From a virus, in the IMG/VR virus record IMGVR_UViG_3300042261_000762, positions 1 through 64,000 of that record: 64,000 nt of DNA. One strand, written 5' to 3'. The position numbers were made by a program, and so were the translations under genes. Shown here in pieces: positions 1 to 8,552 of this stretch; positions within the stretch are counted from its first letter, which is position 1, and each line of letters starts with the position of its first letter. Under the pieces are notes generated by a model. That model saw only the letters and a list, made by a program, of their open reading frames with translations. It had not been told where the DNA came from and made no database searches.

Positions 1-273
1 TGATTTTGTATGTTCTTTATAAAAATCTCTAAGTTCTTCCGAAGAGAAGATGACATGATCTGATACTTTTATAGATGATATGTCATCTTCTCTAGATGAT
101 ACTCTTTTCAATTTAGGTAAATCTATATCTCTAATCTCTTCGAGAAATACATCATTTGTAAATAATATATCAGCTCTACTTTTTACAAATTTACAATCAA
201 ATTGTCTAGCGTATTCTTTAAGTCTTTCAATTATATCATCTTGTGTTGTGGAAATATCTAATATTCTAATCAT
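1..273 (-). CDS. Partial protein, possibly glycosyltransferase-like
   Basis: An open frame runs from an ATG at 273 leftward off the window with 91 codons and no stop, so the C-terminus is missing. The visible part begins MIRILDIST and contains a segment ADILFTND followed by SDHVIFSSEELRDFY. The strand-turn-helix rhythm and the 'in comes a host marker, then FSS EE' style recall the N-terminal half of GT-B glycosyltransferases, and a second glycosyltransferase lies at 38.5 kb. No catalytic residues are visible in this part, so the function is an inference only. Confidence 0.5.
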   Translation of the reverse strand, partial: MIRILDISTTQDDIIERLKEYARQFDCKFVKSRADILFTNDVFLEEIRDIDLPKLKRVSSREDDISSIKVSDHVIFSSEELRDFYKEHTKS

Positions 274-320
274 ATCCTTATTTGTTTTTCTAAATATAGA
301 AAAGAAAATGTAATAAGTTT

Positions 321-656
321 TTATATATTTTCATCTAGCATTCTGTCTATTAAACTTGTTCTTTTCCATCCAGTAAAGACATTTTCTGGTAGTTTCTTAT
401 CTTCAACATGATAACTTTTTGGTTTATTTTCGTAAATAGTTGAAGGACCATTTTCATTGTGTTTCATTCCATCTTTATAATAATCTATTTGTTCACCAGA
501 TACTTTAGAAACAACTTTTAGATATTGATAATCTGATGTGCATTTTATTATTTCATTTATCACATTTGTTTTAGGAACATAATTAAATAAATCATTTGCG
601 TCATATTCTAGAACATGATATTCTATACCAAAACAATTTTCTTTATATTGTTTCAT
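321..656 (-). CDS. HxxNGPS / R-LIDRML family protein
   Basis: A 111-residue soluble protein of unknown function. It contains one YYKDGMKHNENGPS unit, a variant of the YxxGxxHRxxGPA repeats found in many large-phage proteins, and ends with WKRTSLIDRMLDE. The same C-terminal signature (R-x-x-LID-x-ML-x-E) recurs in the next three genes, which indicates a locally duplicated family. It overlaps the upstream gene by four bases, so the set is probably one leftward operon. No enzymatic motif is visible. Confidence 0.75.
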   Translation of the reverse strand: MKQYKENCFGIEYHVLEYDANDLFNYVPKTNVINEIIKCTSDYQYLKVVSKVSGEQIDYYKDGMKHNENGPSTIYENKPKSYHVEDKKLPENVFTGWKRTSLIDRMLDENI

Positions 657-943
657 AACATTCTGTCTATTAATTTTATTCTAGTAATATTTTTAGTTTC
701 ACCTGGACTATAAAAATGATCCTCAAATTTTTCATGAGACACATTAAATCCACTCATTCCTTGATTTTTAGGAAAAAATATTCCTTTATATTGTTCATTA
801 GAATTTTTGAAGAATATGTAAATATACAAACTACCATTTAAGGAACTATCATAGTACTCCCCTTCTTCAAAGGAGTGGGAGTTTGAATATTTTTTACCTT
901 CCCATGTTTTTTTACATAATACTTTTTCTATCTTTTCCATATA
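653..943 (-). CDS. Small paralogous protein with C-terminal LIDRML motif
   Basis: About 96 residues. The chosen start (MEKIEKVLCKK) reduces overlap with the preceding gene; an in-frame ATG seven codons upstream is possible. The C-terminus ETKNITRIKLIDRML matches the family signature of its neighbours. It has no signal peptide, membrane segment or recognised domain. It is a member of the four-gene leftward family. Confidence 0.65.
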   Translation of the reverse strand, partial: YMEKIEKVLCKKTWEGKKYSNSHSFEEGEYYDSSLNGSLYIYIFFKNSNEQYKGIFFPKNQGMSGFNVSHEKFEDHFYSPGETKNITRIKLIDRML

Positions 944-1235
944 TAGTCCATTTAGCTTCTCCAAGCATTTTATTCATCAGTCTATTTCTTTTTATATTCT
1001 TAGTTTCTTCTGGAGTATAAAAATAATTATGAAAATCTTCTTCACCTATATAGAAATCTTTTCCTATTGTTAGAATTATAGGATTAACATATTTTAAGTC
1101 CAAACTAGCCAATATATTAGATAAGTCAGATACATAAGATATTTTATATTCTTTCCATTTTTGAAATCTATGTCTTTTCCTATTAATTCTTCTATCTAAT
1201 TTCTTTTTACAAATTATTATATCACCTACTTCCAT
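912..1235 (-). CDS. Small paralogous protein with C-terminal LMNKML motif
   Basis: A 107-residue protein beginning MEVGDIIICKKKL and containing YTPEETKNIKRNRLMNKMLGE near its end, the same signature as its neighbours. A 13-residue tail follows the signature and overlaps the next gene. The VGDII opening resembles the SH3/KOW-like modules seen elsewhere in this genome. Function unknown. Confidence 0.65.
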   Translation of the reverse strand: MEVGDIIICKKKLDRRINRKRHRFQKWKEYKISYVSDLSNILASLDLKYVNPIILTIGKDFYIGEEDFHNYFYTPEETKNIKRNRLMNKMLGEAKWTIYGKDRKSIM

Positions 1236-1683
1236 TTAACATTTTCTCCGCTGTTTCATCTAAAATTTTATCAACCAATGATGTTCTTTTATAATTTTTC
1301 CATTCATCCAATGTTAGTGTTACTTCCATATTAGTAAAATCCCACCTCTTTATATTCACTATCTCATCTTTATAATCGTGATTCTCTTCTGATAAGGGTT
1401 TTTCATTTCTTATTTCTAGAAATACTCTTAAATATGGATCTTTCTGTTTAACCGGTAGAGCTGTTATTGGAGAGAAAACACCATAATTTACATTATATCC
1501 ACCAATAATACTAAAATAAACATTCTCATTCTCCGTGAGAATATTTCTTTTTGTTAAATTTTCATTCACATTCTTAACATCATCTGAGCTTATTTTCTTT
1601 ATACATCCTATTATATCATTTATATTCACTACATCATCTATAGATTCGAATATTCTCCACCATTTTTCTTCTTTTACTTCCAT
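1222..1683 (-). CDS. Paralogous protein with C-terminal LVDKILDE motif
   Basis: A 153-residue soluble protein, the longest of the local family and the first of the leftward run. The C-terminus YKRTSLVDKILDE carries the shared signature. A possible phage-type promoter (TGACATTTTT followed by TTTATATATA) lies just upstream on this strand. Function unknown. Confidence 0.7.
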   Translation of the reverse strand: MEVKEEKWWRIFESIDDVVNINDIIGCIKKISSDDVKNVNENLTKRNILTENENVYFSIIGGYNVNYGVFSPITALPVKQKDPYLRVFLEIRNEKPLSEENHDYKDEIVNIKRWDFTNMEVTLTLDEWKNYKRTSLVDKILDETAEKMLNGSR

Positions 1684-1731
1684 AACATTCTTTTTATTCG
1701 TATATATAAAATGTTAAAAATGTCATTTTTA

Positions 1732-1996
1732 TCAAAAAAATTTAGTTATTGAATTATTTTCTTTTAACATTTGATCTATCCATGTAGTTCTCATGAAGTT
1801 TTTTCTTTCGCCTTCTTCAAGTCTTTGACCGAACTGGAAATAATCTTCTTCATAATGATCTTCAAATTCTCTAATTATAGCTGGGCCAAAGTCATTGTGT
1901 GCTTCACCGTATCTAAAATAATATGCTCAAGTATGGTTGACCATTTGAATTTAAAATATTTGTCAACGTCATAGCTAATTCTAACCTATTGTTCAT
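1732..1996 (-). pseudogene. Frameshifted HxxxGPA-repeat family member
   Basis: Translation from the ATG at 1996 reads MNNRLELAMTLTNILNSNGQ and stops after 27 codons. In the next frame it continues as YFRYGEAHNDFGPAI and ends MRTTWIDQMLKENN, the full family C-terminal signature. A single frameshift in the TATTATTTTAG run near 1918 explains the break. The start overlaps the end of the methylase gene (shared ATGAACAATAG), as in the intact translationally coupled genes nearby. It could also be programmed frameshifting or a sequencing indel. Confidence 0.6.
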
Positions 1997-2648
1997 TATA
2001 CCAAATAACTTCTTTTCTGTTATGTTTCTGTCCCTTCAAATCTACAAGTGGATCAAATGGCAACCAAGTGGATCCTTCGTTCTCACATACAATAGTTTGA
2101 CCATTTCTTTCTTTACACCACTTACCAAGAAATTCATAATCTATTTTATTGTTAACGTAATATTTTCCACCATTACCGGAATAAGGAGGATCTATAAACC
2201 AAGTTGCTTTTATATTGGGACAATTTTCATAACTTTCGTTTTTAATTTCCCAATGTCTAATTTTGTATAAATCTGATGCTAATAATTTCCTATGTTCTTC
2301 ATCCCAATCACAAAAATTTCCAGGCGATTTCTTAGGAACAGAAGATCCTGGATTTAAGTATAATCCTATGGTCCATTTTTCTGAATCACTTAAATTATTG
2401 AATTCATCATTATTAAGGCATTGTCCTTTTTTAAGAATTGGTAGAGATAAAATATCTTTTTCGGAAGCTTCTTGGAGATATTTCCAAACAGAGTATATTT
2501 TATTGTTGATTTCGTATAGAATTACTTTTTTTTCAAAATATTCCATAGCGTAAGCGGCTGAACCAGCAAATGGTTCTATTATTGTATCGTGTTTTGGCGA
2601 CGGGTAATATTTAACTATTCTTTTCTTTCTTCCATAGTAATAAAACAT
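1986..2648 (-). CDS. dam: Dam-like DNA adenine N6-methyltransferase
   Basis: A 220-residue protein that probably methylates adenine N6 in DNA. Motif I is EPFAGSAAYA (about residues 24-33; SAM binding), and the catalytic DPPYSGNGG (about residues 152-160) is the DPPY motif of class D12 (Dam-type) enzymes. It is shorter than E. coli Dam (278 aa), with a compact target-recognition region. Phages commonly use such enzymes to evade host restriction or to mark their own DNA. The target sequence cannot be read from the sequence. Confidence 0.9.
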   Translation of the reverse strand: MFYYYGRKKRIVKYYPSPKHDTIIEPFAGSAAYAMEYFEKKVILYEINNKIYSVWKYLQEASEKDILSLPILKKGQCLNNDEFNNLSDSEKWTIGLYLNPGSSVPKKSPGNFCDWDEEHRKLLASDLYKIRHWEIKNESYENCPNIKATWFIDPPYSGNGGKYYVNNKIDYEFLGKWCKERNGQTIVCENEGSTWLPFDPLVDLKGQKHNRKEVIWYNEQ

Positions 2649-2699
2649 AATTTGACTTTTATTTTTATATATGGAGTTTTTACTTTTTAGTTTTTGAAA

Positions 2700-2710
2700 T
2701 TAATATATAA
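2700..2710 (+). promoter_or_regulatory. Phage-type promoter core TAATATATAAG
   Basis: TTTTTGAAATTAATATATAAG lies about 25 bases upstream of the next gene. It matches the T-rich block plus TTAATATATAA consensus seen before many genes in this window and resembles the T4 late promoter TATAAATA. Confidence 0.55.
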
Positions 2711-2734
2711 GAAAAAGTAAAATCTGCCCCAAAT

Positions 2735-3511
2735 ATGGATGACTTAACAAAAGAAATTGCGAAATGGCTTATCCAAAGCTATCCTCTTCTACTTACTATC
2801 GTTGGATTTGTAATTATCTTTCTTTATATAATAAAAGAAGTGAAAATAATATTTTTCATGAAAGGAACTGAAGATGAAACTTTTGGTAAGAAAATATTAA
2901 AATTTCTAATGTTCTGGAGAAATTGGAAAAAAGGAAACACTACAGAACCAAAGAATGTTCATTACACAGACGAAGAAAGAGAAAGAGTCGTGAATAAACT
3001 TTTGATTCATAATTTGTTTATAGCAATAAATAATATGAAAACACAAATTCCATCTATGGAATTCGGTTATCAACGTAAAAGTGAAGTTTTAAGAAGTATA
3101 ATAAAAACTTACATAGAAACAATAGAAAAGTATGCTAATCACGTATTAAAAAGTAATAAATTAGACGAATTAACTACTAATCAACTGAACGAGTTGTTGA
3201 TTGGTGAAATAGATAGAGCTCACTACGAGATTTATAGTAAAATGAAAACAAATCTTGGTGATGCTTTATATCAAAAGATAATAGAGGATCCAGTAAAAGG
3301 ATTTAAGGTTAGAAATAATATATTTAGAGAAGTTTTCGTTAATGGAATACTTTTAATATCTTCACAGGCTATGTCAGTTTATAATTATGATAATTATGAA
3401 AGAGCATCTGAGATATTAACATCTATGTATATTTCTTTACAAGTAATAGTAAGAAATTTCGAAAAAGTGTTTAAGGATTATAACGGTGAATTAGATAAAT
3501 ATTTATTATAA
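2735..3511 (+). CDS. Membrane-anchored protein of unknown function
   Basis: A 258-residue protein with one strong N-terminal transmembrane helix (about residues 15-35, LLLTIVGFVIIFLYIIKEV) and a long, charged, mostly helical cytoplasmic part. There is no signal-peptidase site and no catalytic motif. It stands alone on the plus strand after a phage-type promoter. Confidence 0.75.
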   Translation: MDDLTKEIAKWLIQSYPLLLTIVGFVIIFLYIIKEVKIIFFMKGTEDETFGKKILKFLMFWRNWKKGNTTEPKNVHYTDEERERVVNKLLIHNLFIAINNMKTQIPSMEFGYQRKSEVLRSIIKTYIETIEKYANHVLKSNKLDELTTNQLNELLIGEIDRAHYEIYSKMKTNLGDALYQKIIEDPVKGFKVRNNIFREVFVNGILLISSQAMSVYNYDNYERASEILTSMYISLQVIVRNFEKVFKDYNGELDKYLL

Positions 3512-3563
3512 TAAATTTAAACTTTAAAAAAAACAATTCAAAATTATAAGTATAAATCAAATT

Positions 3564-3734
3564 ATGAAATTATACGATAAACTAAAAGAATGTGACGCGG
3601 TAGAAGATTACAAAGACTACGCCGAATTAATATGGATGAAAGCCATAAAAATTAATGGTGTACATGTTGATAATCCAAATCACGAAATCACAGAAAATGA
3701 TAAAGACATTACAGTAGGTATATTAAGCCTTTAA
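3564..3734 (+). CDS. Small acidic protein (56 aa)
   Basis: ATG to TAA frame encoding MKLYDKLKECDAVEDYKDYA at its start; very acidic and soluble. Codon use resembles the neighbours. The reading frame ends inside a long inverted repeat that probably terminates transcription. Unknown function. Confidence 0.55.
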   Translation: MKLYDKLKECDAVEDYKDYAELIWMKAIKINGVHVDNPNHEITENDKDITVGILSL

Positions 3735-3749
3735 ACGTAATGTCTTTAT
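3702..3749 (+). terminator. Long inverted repeat / terminator
   Basis: AAAGACATTAC and GTAATGTCTTT form an 11-bp perfect stem around a 24-base loop, followed by ATTATT. It separates converging genes and may stop both. Confidence 0.5.
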
Positions 3750-3781
3750 TATTGAACCTTACTTATATAAGTAGCGGTATA

Positions 3782-4093
3782 TTATCCTATTTCATCAGCT
3801 GGTTTTTGAACACCAGCATTTTTTTTGACCTCTGCCACAGCTCCCTCACCATTAGAATTACCATTATTAACAGTTCCATTAGTAGTTGTAGTTGGAAATT
3901 CTAATTTCTTCTTTTCTAAAGCAGCGGATTGCCATGTTTTTAATCCCAATAGACCGGCAGCAATAGAACTAGAAAATATAAATATATTTGGGTCATTGTT
4001 TAGAAAAGCAAAAAGAGCACCTGTCATAAATATAATATAACCTAATAATTTTGAAGCTGTAAAATACAAAGCGAATGATATATATGATTTCAT
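3782..4093 (-). CDS. Small two-helix membrane protein
   Basis: A 103-residue protein with two hydrophobic helices (about residues 9-28 and 33-50) and a low-complexity hydrophilic tail rich in Asn, Gly, Thr and Ala. Small size and two helices suit a holin-like or other phage membrane protein, but nothing proves this. Confidence 0.65.
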   Translation of the reverse strand: MKSYISFALYFTASKLLGYIIFMTGALFAFLNNDPNIFIFSSSIAAGLLGLKTWQSAALEKKKLEFPTTTTNGTVNNGNSNGEGAVAEVKKNAGVQKPADEIG

Positions 4094-4110
4094 AGTTGTG
4101 TTATTATTTT

Positions 4111-4980
4111 TTAGATTTTATCATAATTCGGATTGTCCGACTTGAAATCTCTTCCACTGGTGGAAAAGTCTTCAATTTCTTTCGTTGTTCTTGGATCTGA
4201 TTGTTGATATAACGGATCATTTATATTTTCTGTTTGGACTCTATCTCTCAACTTTTGCATATCGTGAATATAAGATTGCCAATAAACACGTTTAATATTT
4301 TCAAACTCTTCATTATAACATTCCACATTATCTGTATCTACAGTCCAAACCGGGAGATATCCTCTAACAGTTAAAGCAAATTTTATGAATTTATTTTTAT
4401 CACTTTGAAAATCTCCTTCTGTTGGAATTTCAATATTTTTATCATCTGGTAAAAGTAAAATTAAATCTATTTTTATACCAAAATAATCCATATTGAAGAA
4501 ATAATAATTAAAGAATAAATACATTATTTTTTCAGAACATAACCACACATCTCTTACATTATCTAAAAATATTTCAATATCAAAATTCATTTGCATAGGA
4601 ATAGCTTTAACTTTAGTTATAACTCTTTTCCATTCCTCTTTTATTCTACAATCTTTTGGTATATAAATATTAGGATTTGCAAATTCATCGCTCACAGAAT
4701 TAAAAGAAGTTAGTGTAATTATTCCTCTTGGTCTTATATCAGTATTTAGCTCTACTCTATTATCAACTATATCATCAAGATAAGAATCAAGTAAAAAACG
4801 TTCTTGTCCAAACATCCTATAAGAAAATGGAACAGTAATACATCTTTTCTCATCTTTGAAATAATTTATCCATCTAATTGATTTATTCAGTGTTCTACCT
4901 AAGGCTACTGTAACCATTCTAAAATAGACATTATCGTAGTTGAATTGTTCACCGATATTTCTAATTGTTTCACCAGGCAT
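4111..4980 (-). CDS. gp15-like tail sheath stabiliser/completion protein
   Basis: A 289-residue protein whose layout follows T4 gp15 (272 aa), which caps the contractile tail and joins it to the neck. Shared features include an early YFRMVTVALGR/ITVPFSYRMFGQERF region (T4: IRVPITYASKEHFM), a central PMQMNFDIEIFLDNVRDVW (T4: PIKMIYELSIFTRYEDDM) and a late FALTVRGYLPVW (T4: SLTFEVNGWMYPP). I compared from memory without an alignment. It implies a contractile-tailed virus. Confidence 0.65.
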   Translation of the reverse strand: MPGETIRNIGEQFNYDNVYFRMVTVALGRTLNKSIRWINYFKDEKRCITVPFSYRMFGQERFLLDSYLDDIVDNRVELNTDIRPRGIITLTSFNSVSDEFANPNIYIPKDCRIKEEWKRVITKVKAIPMQMNFDIEIFLDNVRDVWLCSEKIMYLFFNYYFFNMDYFGIKIDLILLLPDDKNIEIPTEGDFQSDKNKFIKFALTVRGYLPVWTVDTDNVECYNEEFENIKRVYWQSYIHDMQKLRDRVQTENINDPLYQQSDPRTTKEIEDFSTSGRDFKSDNPNYDKI

Positions 4981-5031
4981 GTGTTGTCTTTTTTATTTAT
5001 ATATTAATTTTGCTTTCATCAAAAAATAGCG

Positions 5032-5039
5032 TAATTTTG
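5032..5039 (+). promoter_or_regulatory. Host-type promoter core TAATTTTG
   Basis: TAnnTTTG is the Bacteroidota -7 element. It lies about 40 bases before the muramidase-like gene. Confidence 0.5.
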
Positions 5040-5077
5040 TATTTTAAACTTATAAGGTTAAATAAGATATATAAAAT

Positions 5078-5953
5078 ATGATGCGAAATTCAAGAATTTT
5101 ACATTATCTATTGAAAGATAAGAAAAACTACCATAGAGACAAAGAATTATCCCAACAGTGGGATGTGTATCTTTATCTATTACATCAAGTAAGACAGTTA
5201 AGTTGGCAACTCATTAGAAAAAAATTTATATACTTTATAAAATATAAAAAACTTTATCTAACAAGAGTTCTTTTGATTCTATCAATATTTTTTGGAAGTG
5301 CATATTTTTCAATAAAATGGTTAGTAGATCACAATCCATTTTTCGAAGTAAAAAGAATAGCGAAAATAGCAACAGTAGATACGCTATATTGTCCAGATAC
5401 AATTCCATTAAACACCTACATAATTAGAACCGCACATATTGCGGAAACAACTCCTGAAAAAATACAGAAGAAAGTATCCTTTATAGTGTTTTATACAGAA
5501 GATAGTACCAAAACAGTAAAGAAATTTCTTGAAAGATTAGGAGAAATAGAATCAAGAAATGATTATAAATCCAGAAGAGTTGGATCTCAATATCTTGGAA
5601 GATGGCAAATGGGAGATGCTGCGAGAAAAGTTGTGGGTTTTGGTAATATAAGTTACGATAAATTTTTAAATACACCCGAATTACAAGATGCTGCTGTTAT
5701 TCTTTTATTAAAGTATAACTATGCTTATATGAAACCATATTTGAATAGATATAATAATAGAATAATAAGAGGGTATCACTTAACTACAAGCGGTATGTTA
5801 GCGATGGCACATAATGTTGGTGCTGATGAAGTTATCAAATTTTTGAATAGTAATTGTTCTTATGTCCCAAGAGATGGAAATGGTCCAGCAGATAGGTTTT
5901 TAATTTTGGGTAATTATAATATGAAAAGTATAACAAATGAAGAAGAGAAATGA
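5078..5953 (+). CDS. Membrane-anchored muramidase / lytic transglycosylase-like protein
   Basis: A 291-residue protein. A basic N-terminal region (about 60 residues) is followed by one transmembrane helix (about residues 66-88, YLTRVLLILSIFFGSAYFSI) and a periplasmic or virion-internal domain. LGEIESRNDY followed by YLGRWQMG resembles the catalytic-Glu helix and glycine-rich segment of SLT/lysozyme-fold enzymes, with a late MLAMAHNVGADEV segment. It could open peptidoglycan during entry or lysis. The start ATGATG is the first in frame. Confidence 0.6.
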   Translation: MMRNSRILHYLLKDKKNYHRDKELSQQWDVYLYLLHQVRQLSWQLIRKKFIYFIKYKKLYLTRVLLILSIFFGSAYFSIKWLVDHNPFFEVKRIAKIATVDTLYCPDTIPLNTYIIRTAHIAETTPEKIQKKVSFIVFYTEDSTKTVKKFLERLGEIESRNDYKSRRVGSQYLGRWQMGDAARKVVGFGNISYDKFLNTPELQDAAVILLLKYNYAYMKPYLNRYNNRIIRGYHLTTSGMLAMAHNVGADEVIKFLNSNCSYVPRDGNGPADRFLILGNYNMKSITNEEEK

Positions 5954-6399
5954 AACTAGATAAATGGCACGTTAATGAAAGTAATTTTACACATGATTCT
6001 ATAATGGATAGATTCTATTTTCTTGATAATAGTATTCAAAAATATTTTGAAGATAATTCTGTGGAAAATTTACATAAAGTCAGAATATACCTTAGAAGAT
6101 TAAGATTTACTATGGAAGTTTTTAGTGTTTATTTTAAGGAAAACGAAAATTATAAAAACTTTTATAAAAAGGTCAGTAAACTGCAAGATACGACAGGAAA
6201 AGCAAGAGATTTAGATGTTATTCAAGAATATGCAGTACAAAAAGGAATTGATGATTCTATAGTTAAAGAAGATAAAGAAGTATTATACTCTGAAGTTAGG
6301 GGGAAAATTGAAAAGTTCTTTAATTCAAAATCTTACGAAAAATTTAAAAAGATTACTGATTATAAAGAATTTCAAATAGAAAAATTCTTAAATTACTAA
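5950..6399 (+). CDS. CHAD-domain protein
   Basis: A 149-residue helical protein overlapping the preceding stop by four bases (ATGA), so translationally coupled. ENLHKVRIYLRRLRFTMEVF (residues about 39-58), and then KARDLDVIQEY, match the CHAD domain: a His in the first helix, basic RxxLRRLR and the RDLDV signature. CHAD domains bind inorganic polyphosphate. A PPK2 polyphosphate kinase lies at the right edge of the window. The domain is shorter than most CHAD proteins (about 200-300 aa). Confidence 0.7.
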   Translation: MKLDKWHVNESNFTHDSIMDRFYFLDNSIQKYFEDNSVENLHKVRIYLRRLRFTMEVFSVYFKENENYKNFYKKVSKLQDTTGKARDLDVIQEYAVQKGIDDSIVKEDKEVLYSEVRGKIEKFFNSKSYEKFKKITDYKEFQIEKFLNY

Positions 6400-6400
6400 A

Positions 6401-6434
6401 AAAAAAAGAGAACTGAAAAGTCCTCTTTTTTTTT
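6401..6434 (+). terminator. Bidirectional intrinsic terminator
   Basis: A-rich tract, stem AGAG-ACT/AGTCCTCT with a GAAA loop, then a T run. It also suits the minus-strand tRNA-like genes that converge here. Confidence 0.75.
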
Positions 6435-6452
6435 GACCACTCATGCAATTGG

Positions 6453-6536
6453 TAGCGTGTATTGGATTCGAACCAATGTCCCTAACGGTTATTAGTGTCC
6501 TTACCCATTGCTGGATGTCCCCTAGACGAACACGCC
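6453..6536 (-). tRNA. tRNA-like gene, anticodon unresolved (short anticodon loop)
   Basis: Acceptor GGCGTGT/ACACGCT and a canonical T arm (ATTGG-TTCGAAT-CCAAT). The D loop is enlarged by an inserted hairpin (ATCC/GGGT). The anticodon arm CTAAT/GTTAG would leave a loop of only 4-6 bases with no U33, so no anticodon can be assigned. Confidence 0.6.
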
Positions 6537-6660
6537 GGCGAAGTTTCCCAAAGTTTTGGCTATCTATATCGCCACGTTTGGTATCCTTCGGATTCAATGA
6601 ATTTGATATTATATTTCTTCTAAATTTATATAACTATTTCTAAATAATTCATCAAATCAG

Positions 6661-6732
6661 TAGCCCAAAAAGGATTCGAACCTCTGTTACCGGAGAACCT
6701 CCAGTGTCCTTGTTCCGCTAGACGATTGGGCC
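6661..6732 (-). tRNA. tRNA-like gene resembling tRNA-Glu, shortened anticodon loop
   Basis: Acceptor GGCCCAA/TTGGGCT and T loop TTCGAAT. The body (TCGTCTAG, AAGGAC, GGTAACA) follows the tRNA-Glu pattern, but the anticodon stem CTGGA/TCCGG encloses only five bases (GGTTC). UUC-like anticodon reading is possible; not certain. Confidence 0.6.
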
Positions 6733-6789
6733 TTGTGTAATCTTTAATTCAATATATAAAAGAACTTTTCTTTATCGATTTTTGTGATA

Positions 6790-6797
6790 CAAAGATA
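6790..6797 (-). promoter_or_regulatory. Host-type promoter core TATCTTTG
   Basis: On the minus strand GGACGTATCTTTGTATC lies about 58 bases before the two minus-strand tRNA-like genes, with a T-rich run upstream at the -33 position. Confidence 0.6.
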
Positions 6798-6864
6798 CGT
6801 CCTTTCGTCGAAAGAAAAAAATTTCGACAAAATTTTTAATTCCTAATTAGTAAGGGAATTGAAA

Positions 6865-7200
6865 TTATTTTTCAACTATCCCGCCAAGGTATAAGTCGAA
6901 AGTGTTATCTGTGTAATAATTGAGTTCAAATTCACCATCATATAACTTGTTTATATTATATGATTCTATGTCTAACCCAGATACATCATTTATGAGAAGA
7001 GGAAATTTCTCATCTATTAAATTTTCTAATAATTCTAAATTCTTTTTAGATAAACTTCTTTTGTAGATTTTATGAATCTGCAATCTATAACCACTATTAT
7101 CAACGACTTTAAATTTACAAGAAAAATTGAATGTTATATCTACATCTAACTCTTTAGGTTCAAATTCAAAATCAAATTCATCTTCTATAAACCTTGTCAT
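6865..7200 (-). CDS. Hypothetical protein (111 aa)
   Basis: A soluble acidic protein beginning MTRFIEDEFDFEFEP. No recognised motif. First gene of a leftward pair, separated from the next upstream gene by about 60 bases of A/T-rich DNA. Confidence 0.65.
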   Translation of the reverse strand: MTRFIEDEFDFEFEPKELDVDITFNFSCKFKVVDNSGYRLQIHKIYKRSLSKKNLELLENLIDEKFPLLINDVSGLDIESYNINKLYDGEFELNYYTDNTFDLYLGGIVEK

Positions 7201-7259
7201 AACTATCTACAATCTTTAATTTTATTATTATATAATAAAAAAAGAAAGTTGTTTTAAAA

Positions 7260-7493
7260 TTATGACAATAACAAACCTGGGGATTGCCAACGTTTATCAG
7301 AAAAAATCTCCTTTAACTGTTCTTCAGATAAATTATTCGGATCCCAACCTTTAGATCTAGCATATTGAATCTTGAATTTTTCTCTCAAATCACTCATCTC
7401 ACTTTCACTAAGTGCTGAATCTTTTAACATTGGAGTACCAGGTGCTACAATTCTACCCATACCATTTTGATTTTGTGTTACAAAAGCTGTCAT
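7260..7493 (-). CDS. Hypothetical small protein (77 aa)
   Basis: Begins MTAFVTQNQNGMGRIVAPG and has a charged helical C-terminal half (ESEMSDLREKFKIQYARSKG). It is preceded by a near-consensus phage-type promoter (see next entry), which suggests strong expression, so a minor structural protein is plausible. No family recognised. Confidence 0.65.
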   Translation of the reverse strand: MTAFVTQNQNGMGRIVAPGTPMLKDSALSESEMSDLREKFKIQYARSKGWDPNNLSEEQLKEIFSDKRWQSPGLLLS

Positions 7494-7512
7494 AATAATT
7501 TTTTTCTTTTTG

Positions 7513-7542
7513 TTTATATATTAATATAAAAATGTCATTTTT
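7513..7542 (-). promoter_or_regulatory. Phage-type promoter (TGACATTTTT ... TTAATATATAAA)
   Basis: On the minus strand TGACATTTTT is followed by ATATTAATATATAAAC. This is the best consensus copy of the phage promoter class and matches those before the tRNA leader ORFs. Confidence 0.65.
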
Positions 7543-7543
7543 G

Positions 7544-8527
7544 TCAATTTTTAATTTCTTTTAATAATTTATCTTTATTTATAGGAACAACACCTACTTC
7601 CTCACAAACCATTCCCCCTGCCATATTAGATATTGTTGCTGTAGTGATTTTATCTACACCATTTATAGTTAATAATGTAGCTACTGATATAACAGTATCT
7701 CCTGCTCCTGACACGTCTGCTATATTTCTTTTATGCCCATGTATATGTTTATGAACGAAATAATCTTTTTCTCTATACGATAATAGAATTCCTCTATCTC
7801 CTAGTGTTGTATAGAAGGTATCTACATTTTGTTTTTTCATAAATTTATCTATGTGTGTTCTAACATCATAAAAATTATCTATTGGAATATCAATATTTAT
7901 GCCTTTCTTAAGTTCATTGAAATTTGGCTTAAATATTGATATGTTATTGTATGAGAAGAAGTTTTTTGTTTTTGGATCAACGAATATAGGGATATTTTTA
8001 CTTTTATTGAATTTATTAATATAATCAAGAATTTCTGGAGTTATAATTCCTTTATTATAATCTTGTATTATTATTCCATCTATATCAATTTCTTTTAAGG
8101 ATTTTGATATTAGATTTTTAAGACATTCTATTTCTTTGTCATTTGAATCTTCTTTGGTCTCTTTATCTATTCTAATGAGCTGAACATTGTTTCCAATGAC
8201 TCTTGTCTTATTAGTAGTTTTTCTAAATTCGGAAGGTGAAATATATTTAGTAGATATATTTTGATTTTCCATTAAATTATACAATATCATACCATCATCG
8301 TCTGAACCAATTAATGAGCAAATAATAGGTTCAGCTCCTAATTCTTTTATATTTAAGGCTACGTTAGTAGCGCCGCCTAATTTATTTATCTTTTCTTTTA
8401 TATCAACAACTGGAACTGGAGCCTCTGGCGATATACGATCAACGTTGCCAATTAGATAAGTGTCTAACATTATATCTCCTATTATTAATATCTTATTATT
8501 CTTGAAATTATCAAATATTTCTTTCAT
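7544..8527 (-). CDS. hldE: D-glycero-D-manno-heptose-7-phosphate kinase-like PfkB kinase
   Basis: A 327-residue PfkB-family sugar kinase matching the N-terminal kinase half of HldE/RfaE (first steps of ADP-heptose synthesis for LPS core). Diagnostic segments are GDIMLDTYLIGNVDRISPEAP near the N-terminus, KLGGATNVALNI, VDPKTKNF, FKPNFNELK, and the catalytic DVSGAGDTVIS (about residues 268-278). The adenylyltransferase half is absent, as in bacteria with split RfaE1. In a phage it may remodel surface glycans or feed a sugar-nucleotide pathway. Confidence 0.85.
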   Translation of the reverse strand: MKEIFDNFKNNKILIIGDIMLDTYLIGNVDRISPEAPVPVVDIKEKINKLGGATNVALNIKELGAEPIICSLIGSDDDGMILYNLMENQNISTKYISPSEFRKTTNKTRVIGNNVQLIRIDKETKEDSNDKEIECLKNLISKSLKEIDIDGIIIQDYNKGIITPEILDYINKFNKSKNIPIFVDPKTKNFFSYNNISIFKPNFNELKKGINIDIPIDNFYDVRTHIDKFMKKQNVDTFYTTLGDRGILLSYREKDYFVHKHIHGHKRNIADVSGAGDTVISVATLLTINGVDKITTATISNMAGGMVCEEVGVVPINKDKLLKEIKN

Positions 8528-8552
8528 ATTTTTTTAGAATATTTTTTCTTGT

